Source: Streptomyces sp. NBC_01255
GTDB taxonomy: Bacteria; Actinomycetota; Actinomycetes; Streptomycetales; Streptomycetaceae
DNA length: 64,000 nucleotides
Assembly: GCF_036226445.1 (NCBI RefSeq)
Contig: NZ_CP108474.1
Location: 4,898,001-4,962,000 of the forward strand
Direction: 5' to 3'
How positions within the stretch are numbered: position 1 is the stretch's first letter; each line of letters opens with the position of its first letter. The notes under the pieces are model-generated. The model was given only the letters and a program-made list of their open reading frames with translations, was not told the origin of the DNA and did no database searches. The position numbers were made by a program, and so were the translations under genes. Of the stretch, positions 31,874 to 41,464 are shown one piece after another.

Positions 31874-33331
31874 ATGGCTTACGACGATCTCCGCTCGCTG
31901 CTCAGGGCCCTTGAGCGCGAAGGCGACCTCAAGCGCATCAAGGCCGAAGTCGACCCGTACCTGGAGGTCGGGGAGATCGTCGACCGAGTGAACAAGGCAG
32001 GAGGTCCGGCGCTTCTCTTCGAGAACGTCAAGGGCTCCTCGATGCCGCTCGCGATGAACGTCTTCGGGACCGACCGCCGGCTGCTCAAGGCCCTCGGCCT
32101 GAAGTCGTACGGCGAGATCAGCGAGAAGATCGGCGGGCTGCTCAAGCCCGAGCTTCCGCACGGTTTCGTCGGGGTCCGCGAGGCCTTCGGCAAGCTCGGC
32201 TCGATGGTCCACGTGCCGCCGAAGAAGGTGAAGTCCGACGCCGCTCCCGTCCAGGAGGTCGTGCTCACCGGGGACGACGTCGATCTCGACGCACTCCCCG
32301 CGCTGTTCACCTGGCCCAAGGACGGCGGCTCCTTCTTCAATCTCGGGCTCACGCACACCAAGCACCCCGAGACCGGCGTGCGGAACCTGGGGCTCTACCG
32401 GCTCCAGCGGCACGACAAGCGCACCATCGGCATGCACTGGCAGATCCACAAGGACAGCCGCAACCACTACGCCGTCGCGGCAGCGAAGGGGGAGCGGCTG
32501 CCGGTCGCCATCGCCTTCGGCTGCCCGCCCGCCGTGACGTACGCGTCGACCGCCCCGCTGCCCGGTGACATCGACGAGTACCTGTTCGCCGGCTTCGTGC
32601 AGGGCAAGCGGATCGAGATGGTCGACTGCAAGACCGTGCCGCTCCAGGTGCCCGCGCACGCCGAGGTCGTCATCGAAGGGTGGCTGGAGCCGGGTGAGAC
32701 CCTGCCGGAGGGGCCCTTCGGCGACCACACCGGGTTCTACACGCCGCAGGAACCGTTCCCCGCGCTGAAGATCGACTGCGTGACGATGCGGAAGCGTCCG
32801 CTGATCCAGTCGATCGTCGTCGGCCGGCCGCCCACCGAGGACGGGCCGCTCGGCCGGGCCACGGAGCGGTTCTTCCTGCCCCTGCTCAAGATCATCGTGC
32901 CGGACATCGTCGACTACCACCTGCCGGAGTCGGGCGGCTTCCACAACTGCGCGATCGTCTCGATCGACAAGAAGTACCCGAAGCACGCGCAGAAGGTCAT
33001 GCACGCCATCTGGGGCGCGCACATGATGTCGCTGACCAAGCTGATCATCGTGGTCGACAAGGACTGCGATGTGCACGATCTGCACGAGGTGTCCTGGCGG
33101 GCCCTCGGCAACACCGACTACGCCCGCGACCTCACGGTGGTGGAGGGGCCGGTCGATCATCTGGACCACGCCTCGTACCAGCAGTTCTGGGGCGGCAAGG
33201 CCGGTATCGACGCGACCAAGAAGCTGCCCGAGGAGGGCTACACCCGGGACGGCGGCTGGCCGGACATGGTGGAGTCCGATCCGGCGACGGCGGCCCTCGT
33301 GGACCGCCGCTGGAAGGAGTACGGGCTGTGA
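31874..33331 (+). CDS. mqnL: Menaquinone biosynthesis UbiD-like decarboxylase
   Basis: 485 aa, full UbiD length. The N-terminal domain ([21 protein letters not shown]) and C-terminal [26 protein letters not shown] are typical; [33 protein letters not shown] and [10 protein letters not shown] mark the prenylated-FMN decarboxylase core. In the futalosine route it should decarboxylate a dihydroxynaphthoate intermediate after prenylation. It overlaps mqnP by four bases. A GATACT hexamer seven bases before the ATG suggests a leaderless promoter. The prenyl-FMN maker (ubiX/mqnM) is about 15 kb away, beyond the polysaccharide locus. Confidence 0.9.
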   Translation: MAYDDLRSLLRALEREGDLKRIKAEVDPYLEVGEIVDRVNKAGGPALLFENVKGSSMPLAMNVFGTDRRLLKALGLKSYGEISEKIGGLLKPELPHGFVGVREAFGKLGSMVHVPPKKVKSDAAPVQEVVLTGDDVDLDALPALFTWPKDGGSFFNLGLTHTKHPETGVRNLGLYRLQRHDKRTIGMHWQIHKDSRNHYAVAAAKGERLPVAIAFGCPPAVTYASTAPLPGDIDEYLFAGFVQGKRIEMVDCKTVPLQVPAHAEVVIEGWLEPGETLPEGPFGDHTGFYTPQEPFPALKIDCVTMRKRPLIQSIVVGRPPTEDGPLGRATERFFLPLLKIIVPDIVDYHLPESGGFHNCAIVSIDKKYPKHAQKVMHAIWGAHMMSLTKLIIVVDKDCDVHDLHEVSWRALGNTDYARDLTVVEGPVDHLDHASYQQFWGGKAGIDATKKLPEEGYTRDGGWPDMVESDPATAALVDRRWKEYGL

Positions 33332-34230
33332 CCACGGCCGCCGTACCGGGCGCGGATCCGGGGCGTACGAAGGCGTTCCTGCGCCTCGTGATGATCGAGC
33401 ACTCGGTCTTCGCGCTGCCCTTCGCGTACACCGCCGCGCTCACCGCGATGTACCAGGTGGACAAGAACATCCACTGGTGGACGCTCTTCCTCGTCACCGT
33501 CTGCATGGTGGGCCTGCGGACCTTCGCCATGGCCTGCAACCGGATCATCGACCGCGAGATCGACGCCCGCAATCCGCGGACGGCGGGGCGCGAGCTGGTG
33601 ACCGGGGCGGTGTCGGTGCGGTCGGCGTGGACCGGGGCCGGGATCGCGGTCGTGGTGTTCCTGGGCGCCGCGGCGCTGCTCAACCCGCTCTGTCTGGCGC
33701 TCGCGCCGCTCGCCGTCATCCCGATGGTCGTCTACCCGTACGGCAAGCGGTTCACGAACTTCCCGCACGCCATCCTCGGGCTCGCCCAGGCCATAGGGCC
33801 GATCGGTGCCTGGCTCGCGGTCACCGGCGAGTGGTCCTGGGACGCGGTGATCCTCGGCCTCGCGGTCGGCATCTGGATCGGCGGCTTCGACCTGATCTTC
33901 GCCTGCCAGGACGTCCAGGCGGACCGCGCCGAGGGTGTCATGTCCGTCCCGGCGCGCTTCGGCATCCCGGCGGCGCTGTGGGGCGCGCGCGCCTCCGCGG
34001 TCGTGACGACGGGGCTGCTCGTCTGGTACGCGGTGGCCACGGACGCGGGGATGTTCTTCTGGGTCGGCCTCGTCATCGTGGCGGCGGCCTTCTGTTACGA
34101 GCACTCGATCGTGAAGCCGAACGACCTGTCCCGGCTCAACCGGGCGTTCTTCACGACGAACGGCTTCATCGGGATCAGCCTGTTCGTGTGCGCGCTGCTC
34201 GATCTGCTGGTGCGCGGGCTGTCTCTCTGA
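33328..34230 (+). CDS. mqnP: UbiA-like prenyltransferase of the futalosine pathway
   Basis: 300 aa, nine predicted helices. Both aspartate-rich prenyl-diphosphate motifs are visible: [15 protein letters not shown] with D75 and D79, and [16 protein letters not shown] near residue 195. MqnP attaches the polyprenyl chain to the naphthoate ring. GTG start overlaps the mqnL stop (GTGA). Only five bases separate its stop from the stop of the convergent TetR gene, and no hairpin is visible there. Confidence 0.9.
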   Translation: MTTAAVPGADPGRTKAFLRLVMIEHSVFALPFAYTAALTAMYQVDKNIHWWTLFLVTVCMVGLRTFAMACNRIIDREIDARNPRTAGRELVTGAVSVRSAWTGAGIAVVVFLGAAALLNPLCLALAPLAVIPMVVYPYGKRFTNFPHAILGLAQAIGPIGAWLAVTGEWSWDAVILGLAVGIWIGGFDLIFACQDVQADRAEGVMSVPARFGIPAALWGARASAVVTTGLLVWYAVATDAGMFFWVGLVIVAAAFCYEHSIVKPNDLSRLNRAFFTTNGFIGISLFVCALLDLLVRGLSL

Positions 34231-34234
34231 TCGT

Positions 34235-35005
34235 TCACGATTCGGGGGCGAAGCGGTCCAGGAGGGCGTCCAGGCCGATGGCCAGGCCTTCCGGGGCGCC
34301 GTGCCGGGCGAGTGTCGGGGCGGCGCCGCGCAGGTGCGGGAGCTCGCGGGCCGGCATGCGGTGCAGGCCGAGGCGGAAGGCGGGATCGGGCTCGTCGGGG
34401 TTGTCGACCATGGCCCGCAGGTCTCCGAGGATGTAGCCGAGGACCCAGCCGGTGACGGCCCGGAAGGCCATGACCGTGGCGTCCTCGTCCAGGCCCGCCC
34501 GCTCCAGGAGGGCCAGGATCCGCTCGTGGTCCCTGAGGACGGGGAGCGGGCGGCGGGCGAGTGGGACCGCCAGCATGCGGGTGGCCAGGAGCGGGGCCAC
34601 CTGGGGGTGCGCGAGGGCGACCCGGTAGGTCGCGGCGGCGATCCGGTGGAGCTCGTTCCGCCATCCGGGTGCTTCGTCGGAGGCGGCCAGCTGTTCCTCC
34701 AGCTCGGTGTAGAGGGCCTCCACCAGACCGTCGAGGAGTGCGTCCTTCCCGGCGGCGTACCGGTACAGCGCCATGGCCTCCACTCCGAGCTCCGCGCCGG
34801 TCCGGCGCATGCTCAGCGCGGACAGTCCCTCACGGTCGACCAGCTCCAGGGCGGTGGCGAGCACGCGCTCGCGGCTCAGGCGGCCGTACCGCCCGTGGTC
34901 GCCGGCCCGCCGGCCAGGCGCGCGGCGGCCCGATGCGGGGGCCGATGGGGGCTTGGATGCGGGCCCCGATGCGGGCTCCGGTGAGGGGTCCTTCTCGATC
35001 GCCAT
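34235..35005 (-). CDS. TetR family transcriptional regulator
   Basis: 256 aa. After a ~45-residue Pro/Ala/Ser-rich, arginine-containing extension comes the HTH (RERVLATALELVDREGLSALSMRRTGAELGVEAMALYRYAAGKDALLDGL), then a long C-terminal ligand domain (TetR_C_1-like: ATYRVALAHPQVAPLLATRMLAVPLARRPLPVLRDHERILALL). MALYRYAAGKDALL is typical of the TetR class that responds to antibiotics or similar compounds. It is divergent from the first polysaccharide gene, with a dyad in the gap, and is a good candidate for its control. Confidence 0.87.
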   Translation of the reverse strand: MAIEKDPSPEPASGPASKPPSAPASGRRAPGRRAGDHGRYGRLSRERVLATALELVDREGLSALSMRRTGAELGVEAMALYRYAAGKDALLDGLVEALYTELEEQLAASDEAPGWRNELHRIAAATYRVALAHPQVAPLLATRMLAVPLARRPLPVLRDHERILALLERAGLDEDATVMAFRAVTGWVLGYILGDLRAMVDNPDEPDPAFRLGLHRMPARELPHLRGAAPTLARHGAPEGLAIGLDALLDRFAPES

Positions 35006-35063
35006 GTGTCCGCCTTCGCTGTGCACTCCTTGACCACAGGACATTCAGGGATAAAGTGTACAT

Positions 35064-35084
35064 ATACGGCGTAAACGTACGTAT
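35064..35084. promoter_or_regulatory. Dyad ATACG-N11-CGTAT upstream of polysaccharide locus
   Basis: Located in the 182-base gap between the TetR gene (-) and the first GT2 gene (+). It encloses the palindrome ACGTACGT (35075-35082). The region is unusually A/T-rich for the window. Likely TetR operator; not demonstrated. Confidence 0.45.
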
Positions 35085-35187
35085 GGTGCATCGCACGGGT
35101 GGACGTACCTGTCACCTGGCATCACACTCCGGCGGACGGCCTCCGCAGCACGACGCGACCGTGCACCGATTCGATCCCGGAGCCATC

Positions 35188-36045
35188 ATGACCACTCACC
35201 CGACTCTGCGGCAGAACACCGACTTCCCGCCCACAGAGCACCCACTCCGCCGCTCCACCGACTCCGCCCCGCACCCCATGCGGCGCGCCGAGGACAAGGA
35301 ACCGACCCGGCTCGCGGTGAGCCTGGTGATCCCGGCCCTCAACGAGGCGCGCAACATCCCCTGGGTCTTCGAACAGATCCCGGACTGCGTCGGCGAGGTC
35401 CTGCTGATCGACGGCGACTCCCACGACGCCACCGTCCGCATCGCGACCCAGATCCTGCCCACGGTCCGCAGCCTGAAGCAGAGCGGGAAGGGCAAGGGGA
35501 ACGCGCTGCGCACCGGCTTCCTCGCGGCGCGCGGCGACTACGTGGTGATGATGGACGCCGACGGCAGCATGTCGCCCGCGGAGATCCCGCACTTCGTGCA
35601 CTTCCTCGAGAACGGCTACGACTTCGTCAAGGGCTCCCGCTTCGTCGAGGGCGGCGGCTCCCTCGACATCACGCGCTTCCGGCAGCTCGGCAACCACGCC
35701 CTGCTGGCGCTCGTGAACCGGCTCTACGACGCCACGCTGACCGACCTCTGCTACGGCTTCTGCGCCTTCCGGCGCAGCTTCCTCGACCAACTCGACCTGC
35801 ACGCCACCGGTTTCGAGATCGAGGCCGAGATGATCGTGCACGCGCTGCGCTCCGGACTGCGGATCGCCGAGGTCCCCAGCCTCGAACTGCCCCGCCGCAA
35901 CGGCCGGTCCAACCTGCACGCGATCTCCGACGGCCGCCGGGTGCTGAAGACGCTCCTGTCCGAGCGCCCCGGCGGGCCGAAGGCGTCCGCCCGGCCGACG
36001 TCCGCCCAGCCGGCGTCCGCTCCGTTGGAGCGGAGCGCGTCGTGA
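35188..36045 (+). CDS. GT2 glycosyltransferase, polyprenyl-phosphate type
   Basis: 285 aa. A GT-A domain with AVSLVIPALNEARNIPWVFEQIP, EVLLIDGDSHDATV, KGKGNALRTGFLAARGDYVVMMDADGSMSPAEIP (the DxD metal site, DADGS) and FVKGSRFVEGGGSLDITRFRQLGNHALLALVNRLY follows the DPM1/GtrB pattern, enzymes that make polyprenyl-phosphate sugars. It has no membrane helix, so it should work at the inner face. It opens the polysaccharide locus and overlaps the next gene by four bases. Confidence 0.87.
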   Translation: MTTHPTLRQNTDFPPTEHPLRRSTDSAPHPMRRAEDKEPTRLAVSLVIPALNEARNIPWVFEQIPDCVGEVLLIDGDSHDATVRIATQILPTVRSLKQSGKGKGNALRTGFLAARGDYVVMMDADGSMSPAEIPHFVHFLENGYDFVKGSRFVEGGGSLDITRFRQLGNHALLALVNRLYDATLTDLCYGFCAFRRSFLDQLDLHATGFEIEAEMIVHALRSGLRIAEVPSLELPRRNGRSNLHAISDGRRVLKTLLSERPGGPKASARPTSAQPASAPLERSAS

Positions 36046-37361
36046 CCGGCGGACGGCCGCTCGCGTCGGCCGCGCCGCTGCCCGTCGTGGACATCGACCT
36101 CGCCGAGCCCGGGGCGTTCCGGCGCCCCGGGGGCGGGGTGCGGACCAGGCCCTCCGGCCGCGCGCTCGGTCTCGTACGGTTCCACGGCCGTCCGCTGGGG
36201 ATGGCCGAGGCGTCCGGCGGCGGGCCCGAGGAGCTGTGGCAGGCGCTCGCGGCCACGGCGGTCCGGGAGTTCGCGGTCACCGACGAGGACCCCGCCCGCG
36301 CCCAGCCGCACCGGACGTCCGTCGGGACGCCCGCGATCAGCGTGATCGTGGCCACGAGAAACCGCGCCGGAATGCTCCGCGACTGCCTGGACTCGCTCCT
36401 TGCGCAGACGTACCCGCGGTTCGAGGTGATCGTCGTGGACAACGCCCCGGCGGACACGACCACGGAGGAGCTGGTCCGGCGGGAGTACGGCGGCGGCACA
36501 CGTCCCGTGGTCCGCTACCTGCGCGAACCCGTGCCCGGTCTCGCCCGTGCCCACAACCGCGGGCTCGCGGCGGCCCGTGGCGGGATCAGCGCCTTCACCG
36601 ACGACGACACGCTCGTCGACCCGCTGTGGCTGACCGCGCTCGCCGCGCCCTTCCTGGCGGACCCCCGCACCGGATGCGTCACCGGGCTCATCGTCCCCGC
36701 CGAGCTGGACACCGAGGCGCAGCTCGCGCTGGAGCGGCACGGCGCGTTCGCGAAGGGGTACGCGCCCCGCGTCTGGTCGCTGCGCGCTCCGCCCGCGGAC
36801 CCGCTGTTCCCGTTCACCGCGGGCCGTTTCGGCTCCGGCGCGAACATGGCGTTCCGTACGGAACTGCTGCGCGACCTCGGCGGCTTCGACCCCGCCACCG
36901 GCGTCGGCACCCCCGCGCACGGCGGTGACGACCTGCTCTCCTTCTTCCGGGTCCTCGCCCGTGGCCGCTCCCTCGCCTACGAGCCCGCCGCGATCGTCTG
37001 GCACCGGCACAAGCGCACCCCCGAAGCCCTCGACGCGCAGGCGTTCGGCTACGGCGCGGGCTTCGGCGCCTATCTGGCCGGGGCGATCGTCCACGAACCC
37101 CGCATGCTGCCCGCGCTGCTGCGACGGCTGCCCGGCGGCGTACGGTACGCGCTCACCCGACACCACGAACGTGGTGGACCGGACTCCGGGCGTGGCGCCA
37201 CGGCGTCCCGGCTCACCCGCCTGGAGCTGCGCGGCATGCTCTACGGCCCGTACGGCTATCTGCGCAGCCGGCGGATCGAGCGGCGGCTACGACGGCGGAC
37301 CGAAGGCCGCCACGACGACCTCGCGCACCCCGACCCGCGGAGACGGGGCGGACCCCGATGA
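36042..37361 (+). CDS. GT2 glycosyltransferase
   Basis: 439 aa. A ~95-residue N-terminal region of unknown fold (VVDIDLAEPGAFRRP, LGLVRFHGRPLGMAEA, ELWQALAATAVREF) precedes a GT-A domain: ISVIVATRNRAGMLRDCLDSLLAQTYPRFEVIVVDNAP, GLARAHNRGLAAARGGISAFTDDDTLVDP (metal site TDDD), FGSGANMAFRTELLRDLGGFDP and a conserved GDD pattern (GGDDLLSFFRVLARG). Linkage and donor sugar cannot be read. Overlaps with both neighbours (GTGA, ATGA) imply one mRNA. Confidence 0.86.
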   Translation: MTGGRPLASAAPLPVVDIDLAEPGAFRRPGGGVRTRPSGRALGLVRFHGRPLGMAEASGGGPEELWQALAATAVREFAVTDEDPARAQPHRTSVGTPAISVIVATRNRAGMLRDCLDSLLAQTYPRFEVIVVDNAPADTTTEELVRREYGGGTRPVVRYLREPVPGLARAHNRGLAAARGGISAFTDDDTLVDPLWLTALAAPFLADPRTGCVTGLIVPAELDTEAQLALERHGAFAKGYAPRVWSLRAPPADPLFPFTAGRFGSGANMAFRTELLRDLGGFDPATGVGTPAHGGDDLLSFFRVLARGRSLAYEPAAIVWHRHKRTPEALDAQAFGYGAGFGAYLAGAIVHEPRMLPALLRRLPGGVRYALTRHHERGGPDSGRGATASRLTRLELRGMLYGPYGYLRSRRIERRLRRRTEGRHDDLAHPDPRRRGGPR

Positions 37362-38743
37362 CCTATCCGCGGATCGCACGGCACGCCCGGAGGTCACCGG
37401 CGGCCGGCACCACGGTCGCGTTCGTCGACGGCAGGACTCTCCCCGCCGCGCACCGCTCGGTCGGCCAGGTGGTCCGGTCCGGCGTCACCGCGGTGTTCCC
37501 CCGAGACCCGCTGCTGCGCAACGGCCACCTCCTCGCGATCAGCTCCCTCGTCAGCGCCGCGCTGGGCTCCCTCTTCTGGGTGCTGGCCACGCGCTGGTAC
37601 GACGACGAGGTGGTGGGCCTCAGCTACTCCGCGCTCTCCATGACCCTGCTCCTGGCCAACATCGGCCAGCTCAACCTCTCCGACTTCCTCGTCCGGTTCG
37701 TGCCCTCCGCCGGCCACCACACCCGCCGGCTGATCCTCCTCTGCTACACCGTCAGTGCCGTGATGAGCGCCCTGGCGGCCTTCTGCTTCCTGCTGCTCGT
37801 CCCCAAGGTCGCCCCCGGCCTCGACTTCCTGCTGACCCCCGTGACCGCCGTCTGCTTCATCACCGCCACCGCCGGATACGCCGTCTTCGTGATGCAGGAC
37901 GGCGCGCTGACCGCGGTGCGGCGGCCCGGCTGGGTGGTCGGCGAGAACGTGATCTTCGCCTGCGTGAAGATCGGGCTGCTCGGCATGGGCGCGGCCATGG
38001 CGCTCTTCTCCGGCATCCTGCTCTCCTGGGTCGGGGCGCTCGCCGTCTCCCTCCTCGTCGCCAACTTCGTCCTGCTGCGGCGGGCCGTACCCGAACACGT
38101 GCGGGTGTCGACACAGGCGAAACGACCGGACCGGGCCCTGCGGTACGCCGCCGCCGACTACTTCGGCTCGCTGTTCCGGATGGCCGCGTACACCGTGGTC
38201 CCGCTGATGGTCCTGAACGCTCTGGGCGCCGAGCAGAGCGCCTACTTCTCGCTCGCCTGGATCGTCGGCTACGTGCTCTACCTGGTCGCCCGCAACCTCG
38301 GCAGCTCCCTCGTGGTGGAGGCCGTGAGCAACCCGGAGCGGCTGGTCGAGCACACGGTGAGGATGCTGCGCCACACGGGTCTGCTGCTCGGCGCCGGCAT
38401 CGTCTTCGTCGCCGCGCTCGCGCCGCAGATCCTCTGGTTCTTCGGCCCCGGGTACGCCGAGAACGGCACCACCCTGCTGCGGCTCCTCGCCCTGTCCGCC
38501 CTGCCGAACATCGTGGTCAGCCTCGCCATCGACGTGTGGCGGGCGCGGCGGCGCCTGCGGTGGGCCGTCGGGGTGCAGATCGCGATGTGCGTGATGGTCC
38601 TGGGGCTCACCAAGATGCTGCTGCCCACGATGGGCATCACCGGCGCGGGCGTCGCCTGGCTGGTGACCATGTGCGTGCTCGCCACGCCCCTGCTGATCTG
38701 GCGGAACCGCTGGCTCACGACCGGAACCGGGAGGTCCTCGTGA
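37358..38743 (+). CDS. Polysaccharide flippase (Wzx/MurJ-like)
   Basis: 461 aa. About twelve hydrophobic helices in the MOP-superfamily arrangement (LAISSLVSAALGSLFWVLATRWYDDEVVGLSYSAL; YAAADYFGSLFRMAAYTVVPLMVLNALGAEQSAYFSLAWIVGYVLYLVARNLGSSLVVEAV; NIVVSLAIDVWRARRRLRWAVGVQI). Such proteins flip lipid-linked saccharides across the membrane. Position among GT2 genes supports that role. It overlaps both neighbouring genes by four bases. Confidence 0.85.
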   Translation: MTYPRIARHARRSPAAGTTVAFVDGRTLPAAHRSVGQVVRSGVTAVFPRDPLLRNGHLLAISSLVSAALGSLFWVLATRWYDDEVVGLSYSALSMTLLLANIGQLNLSDFLVRFVPSAGHHTRRLILLCYTVSAVMSALAAFCFLLLVPKVAPGLDFLLTPVTAVCFITATAGYAVFVMQDGALTAVRRPGWVVGENVIFACVKIGLLGMGAAMALFSGILLSWVGALAVSLLVANFVLLRRAVPEHVRVSTQAKRPDRALRYAAADYFGSLFRMAAYTVVPLMVLNALGAEQSAYFSLAWIVGYVLYLVARNLGSSLVVEAVSNPERLVEHTVRMLRHTGLLLGAGIVFVAALAPQILWFFGPGYAENGTTLLRLLALSALPNIVVSLAIDVWRARRRLRWAVGVQIAMCVMVLGLTKMLLPTMGITGAGVAWLVTMCVLATPLLIWRNRWLTTGTGRSS

Positions 38744-39756
38744 ACACCGACACCCGCAGCCTGCCGACTCTGACCGTCGTCGTCTGCGCCTACACCCTCG
38801 ACCGCTGGGACGACCTGCGGGCGGCGGTCGGGTCGCTGCGCGCCCAGCGGCGTCCCGTGGAGGAGACCGTCCTTGTCGTCGACCACTGCCGCGAACTGTA
38901 CGAGCGGGCGGCCGCCGCCTTCCCCGGTGTGCGGGTGCTCGCCAACGCCGAGCGCCAGGGCCTGTCCGGGGCACGCAACACCGGTGTGGCCGCTGCCCGT
39001 TGCGAGGTCGTGGCCTTCCTCGACGACGACGCGGCCGCCGATCCGGACTGGTCCGGACGGCTTCTCGCCCGCTACGCCGACCGTGCCGTCGCGGGCGTCG
39101 GCGGTCTGGTCCGGCCGTGGTGGGTCACCCGCCGGCCGGTGTGGTTCCCGCGCGAGTTCGACTGGGTGGTCGGCTGCTCGTACCGCGGACTGCCCGAACA
39201 GCCTTCCCCCGTACGGAACTTCATCGGCGCCAACATGTCCTTCCGCCGGTCCGAGCTGCTCGCCGCCGGAGGGTTCCGGACGGATCTGGGGCGCGTGGGG
39301 ACCCGCCCCCTCGGCTGCGAGGAGACCGAGCTGTGCCTGCGCATCGCGGCCCGTGACCCGGCCGCGGTCCTGCTCCACGAACCCGCCGCCGCGGTCCGCC
39401 ACCGCGTGCCCGCGGCCCGCGCCACCTGGGCGTACTTCGTCGCCCGGTGCTACGCGGAGGGCCTGTCCAAGGCGCACGTCGCCCGGCTCGGCGGCACCCG
39501 CGCCGCCCTGGCCAGTGAGCGCGCCTATCTGCGCTCGACCGTCCCGAGGGCGTTCGTCCGGGCACTGCGGCCCGGCCGCCCCGGCGGTCTGCGCACCGCC
39601 TCGGCGCTCGCGGGAGGCGTCGGGGTGACCGTCGCGGGATACGTCGCGGGCCGGGTCCGGCATGCGGAGCCGGACCCGGTGCCGGACCCGGCCCCAGGGC
39701 CGGCCGCCGTACCGGCCCTGGGACGGGTGGGGGACGCCGGCGGGGGGCTGCCATGA
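38740..39756 (+). CDS. GT2 glycosyltransferase
   Basis: 338 aa. GT-A signatures: LTVVVCAYTLDRWDDLRAAVGSLRAQ, ETVLVVDHCRELYERA, GLSGARNTGVAAARCEVVAFLDDDAAADPDWSGRL (DDD metal site), NFIGANMSFRRSELLAAGGFRTDLGRVG and CEETELCLRIAARDP. This order resembles galactofuranosyl/rhamnosyl-type transferases but I cannot assign a sugar. A Pro-rich tail (EPDPVPDPAPGPAAVP) ends the protein. The GTG start overlaps the flippase stop. Confidence 0.86.
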   Translation: MNTDTRSLPTLTVVVCAYTLDRWDDLRAAVGSLRAQRRPVEETVLVVDHCRELYERAAAAFPGVRVLANAERQGLSGARNTGVAAARCEVVAFLDDDAAADPDWSGRLLARYADRAVAGVGGLVRPWWVTRRPVWFPREFDWVVGCSYRGLPEQPSPVRNFIGANMSFRRSELLAAGGFRTDLGRVGTRPLGCEETELCLRIAARDPAAVLLHEPAAAVRHRVPAARATWAYFVARCYAEGLSKAHVARLGGTRAALASERAYLRSTVPRAFVRALRPGRPGGLRTASALAGGVGVTVAGYVAGRVRHAEPDPVPDPAPGPAAVPALGRVGDAGGGLP

Positions 39757-40562
39757 CCGCCGTGCCCGTCTTCCTCTACCACTCGGTGGCGTCCGACCCG
39801 GCGCCCTGGATCGCGCCGTTCACGGTCGGCCCGCGGGTCTTCGCCGAGCAGCTGGAGATGATCGTCGACAGCGGTCTGCGGCTCGTGCCGCTGCGCCGGC
39901 TGGTGGCCGCGCAGCGCGGCGGCCCGCCGCTCCCCGACCGGGCCGCGGTCCTCACCTTCGACGACGGTTTCGCGGACTTCCACTCGACGGTGCTGCCCCT
40001 GCTCGCCCGGCGTGACCTGCCCGCCACCCTGTACGTCACCACCGGCGCGCTGCGCGGCCGGGCCGGCGGGCCGACGGAGGGCGTCTTCCCGCCGGAGTCC
40101 CGGATGCTGAGCTGGCGGCAGCTCGTCGTCCTCGACGCGTACGGCATCGAGATCGGCGGCCACACGCGGACGCATCCGCAGCTCGACACCCTGCCCGCCG
40201 ACCGGGCGTGGGACGAGGTGGCGGGGTGCGGACGCGAGCTGGAGGACTTCCTCGGCCACCCGGTCACCTCGTTCGCCTATCCGCACGGGTACTCCAGCCC
40301 CGCGGTGCGCGAGCAGGTGCTCGCGGCGGGCTGGACGTCGGCCACGGCGGTGCGGGACGCGTTCAGCTCGGCGGGTGACGATCCGCTGCGCATCGCCCGG
40401 CTGATGGTGCGCGCCGACACCGACCGGGAGCGGTTCCGGCAGTGGACCACGGGCGCCGCGGCGCCGGTCGCGCCGTTCCCCGAAGGGCCGAGGACCAGGG
40501 GGTGGCGGGCCTACCGCCGGATGCGGGCACGGCTGAACATGCCGTACAAGGCGGTCTCCTGA
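39753..40562 (+). CDS. Polysaccharide deacetylase (NodB/CE4)
   Basis: 269 aa, no signal peptide. CE4 motif 1 is LTFDDGF (D70, D71) and motif 2 is HTRTHPQL (H137, H141), the metal triad; a third conserved segment is FAYPHGYSS. It removes acetyl groups from amino sugars. Lacking an export signal, it likely acts on lipid-linked precursors at the inner face, before flipping. It ends the plus-strand operon; a 15-bp hairpin follows. Confidence 0.88.
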   Translation: MTAVPVFLYHSVASDPAPWIAPFTVGPRVFAEQLEMIVDSGLRLVPLRRLVAAQRGGPPLPDRAAVLTFDDGFADFHSTVLPLLARRDLPATLYVTTGALRGRAGGPTEGVFPPESRMLSWRQLVVLDAYGIEIGGHTRTHPQLDTLPADRAWDEVAGCGRELEDFLGHPVTSFAYPHGYSSPAVREQVLAAGWTSATAVRDAFSSAGDDPLRIARLMVRADTDRERFRQWTTGAAAPVAPFPEGPRTRGWRAYRRMRARLNMPYKAVS

Positions 40563-40570
40563 GGGGGCCC

Positions 40571-40610
40571 GGGGCGGGGCGCCTCACCGTGCCGGGAGGC
40601 GCCCCGCCCC
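40571..40610. terminator. 15-bp hairpin between convergent operons
   Basis: GGGGCGGGGCGCCTC (40571-40585) and GAGGCGCCCCGCCCC (40596-40610) pair perfectly around a ten-base loop. It lies nine bases after the deacetylase stop and five bases before the GH16 stop on the other strand, so it probably ends transcription from both sides. Confidence 0.8.
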
Positions 40611-40615
40611 CCTGC

Positions 40616-41464
40616 TCACCGCTCCCACACCCGTACCCAGTCCACGTACATCCGGGCCGTGTCGACCGTGTCCGGCGGGGAATTCGGCACCCCGACCGCC
40701 AGATTGATCAGCACCTCCATGGGCACGTCCGGGATCCGTTCCGTGTCCGTCACCCGGAGGCGCTCGACGCCGTCCACGTACCAGACCAGCGCGTCCGGCT
40801 CCCACAGCAGACCGAACATGTGGAACCGGTCCGGGAAGTCGGCCGGGCCGTACGTGCCGCGCTGCCGCTCCTCGTCGCCGTCGGACCCGCGCCAGTGCAC
40901 GTACATGCTGACCTGCTCGGTGGTGTCCAGGAACTCCATGATGTCGATCTCCGGCGGCGTGAACTTCGACTCGGGCATCATCCAGAACGCCGGGAACATG
41001 CCCGCCTCGGGCGGGATCCTGATCGCCGCCTCGAAGTAGCCGTACGTGAACGTGCGCCGGGGCTCGGCGTACCAGTCGTCCCGGCCGGTGGAGATCATGC
41101 CGGAGATCCACGGGTAGGTCCGGTCGTCGCTGCCCTCCGTCTCGCGCCGCTCGGCGGTGAGGGTCAGTTCGCCGTTCCGCACCGAGACCTGCTCCGGCAG
41201 GTACCACTGCTCTTCGTCGTTGCCGCTGTTGGTGCAGCCGTCCTTGTTCCAGTCGTAGCAGGTGGTCCACGTCCGGTCGTCGAGTTCCGTCCCGTCGAAC
41301 TCCTCGTCCAGGACGATCCGCCAGGAGCCGGACGGCGGCGGCCCGGTGGTGGGCGCCCGCGGGGTCTCGGCCGTTCCGGCGCAGGCGGTGGCCGTCATCA
41401 GCAGGGCGGACGACAGGGCCAGCGCCACCCGCCGGAGGGGCCGGCGGGCGCCCTTCGCGGTCAC
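40616..41464 (-). CDS. Glycoside hydrolase family 16 lipoprotein
   Basis: 282 aa. Signal peptide with lipobox (MTATAC, C28), a short Pro/Thr linker, then the GH16 jelly roll: WRIVLDEEFDGTELDDRTW, EQWYLPEQVSVRNGELTLTA, FTYGYFEAAIRIPPEAGMFPAFWMMPE, and the catalytic ExDxxE as EIDIME (E172 nucleophile, D174, E177 acid/base). GH16 enzymes cut β-1,3, mixed-linkage or other β-glucans and galactans. An anchored hydrolase beside a polysaccharide locus often trims or recycles the product. The GTG start overlaps the FAD oxidoreductase stop (GTGA). Confidence 0.9.
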   Translation of the reverse strand: MTAKGARRPLRRVALALSSALLMTATACAGTAETPRAPTTGPPPSGSWRIVLDEEFDGTELDDRTWTTCYDWNKDGCTNSGNDEEQWYLPEQVSVRNGELTLTAERRETEGSDDRTYPWISGMISTGRDDWYAEPRRTFTYGYFEAAIRIPPEAGMFPAFWMMPESKFTPPEIDIMEFLDTTEQVSMYVHWRGSDGDEERQRGTYGPADFPDRFHMFGLLWEPDALVWYVDGVERLRVTDTERIPDVPMEVLINLAVGVPNSPPDTVDTARMYVDWVRVWER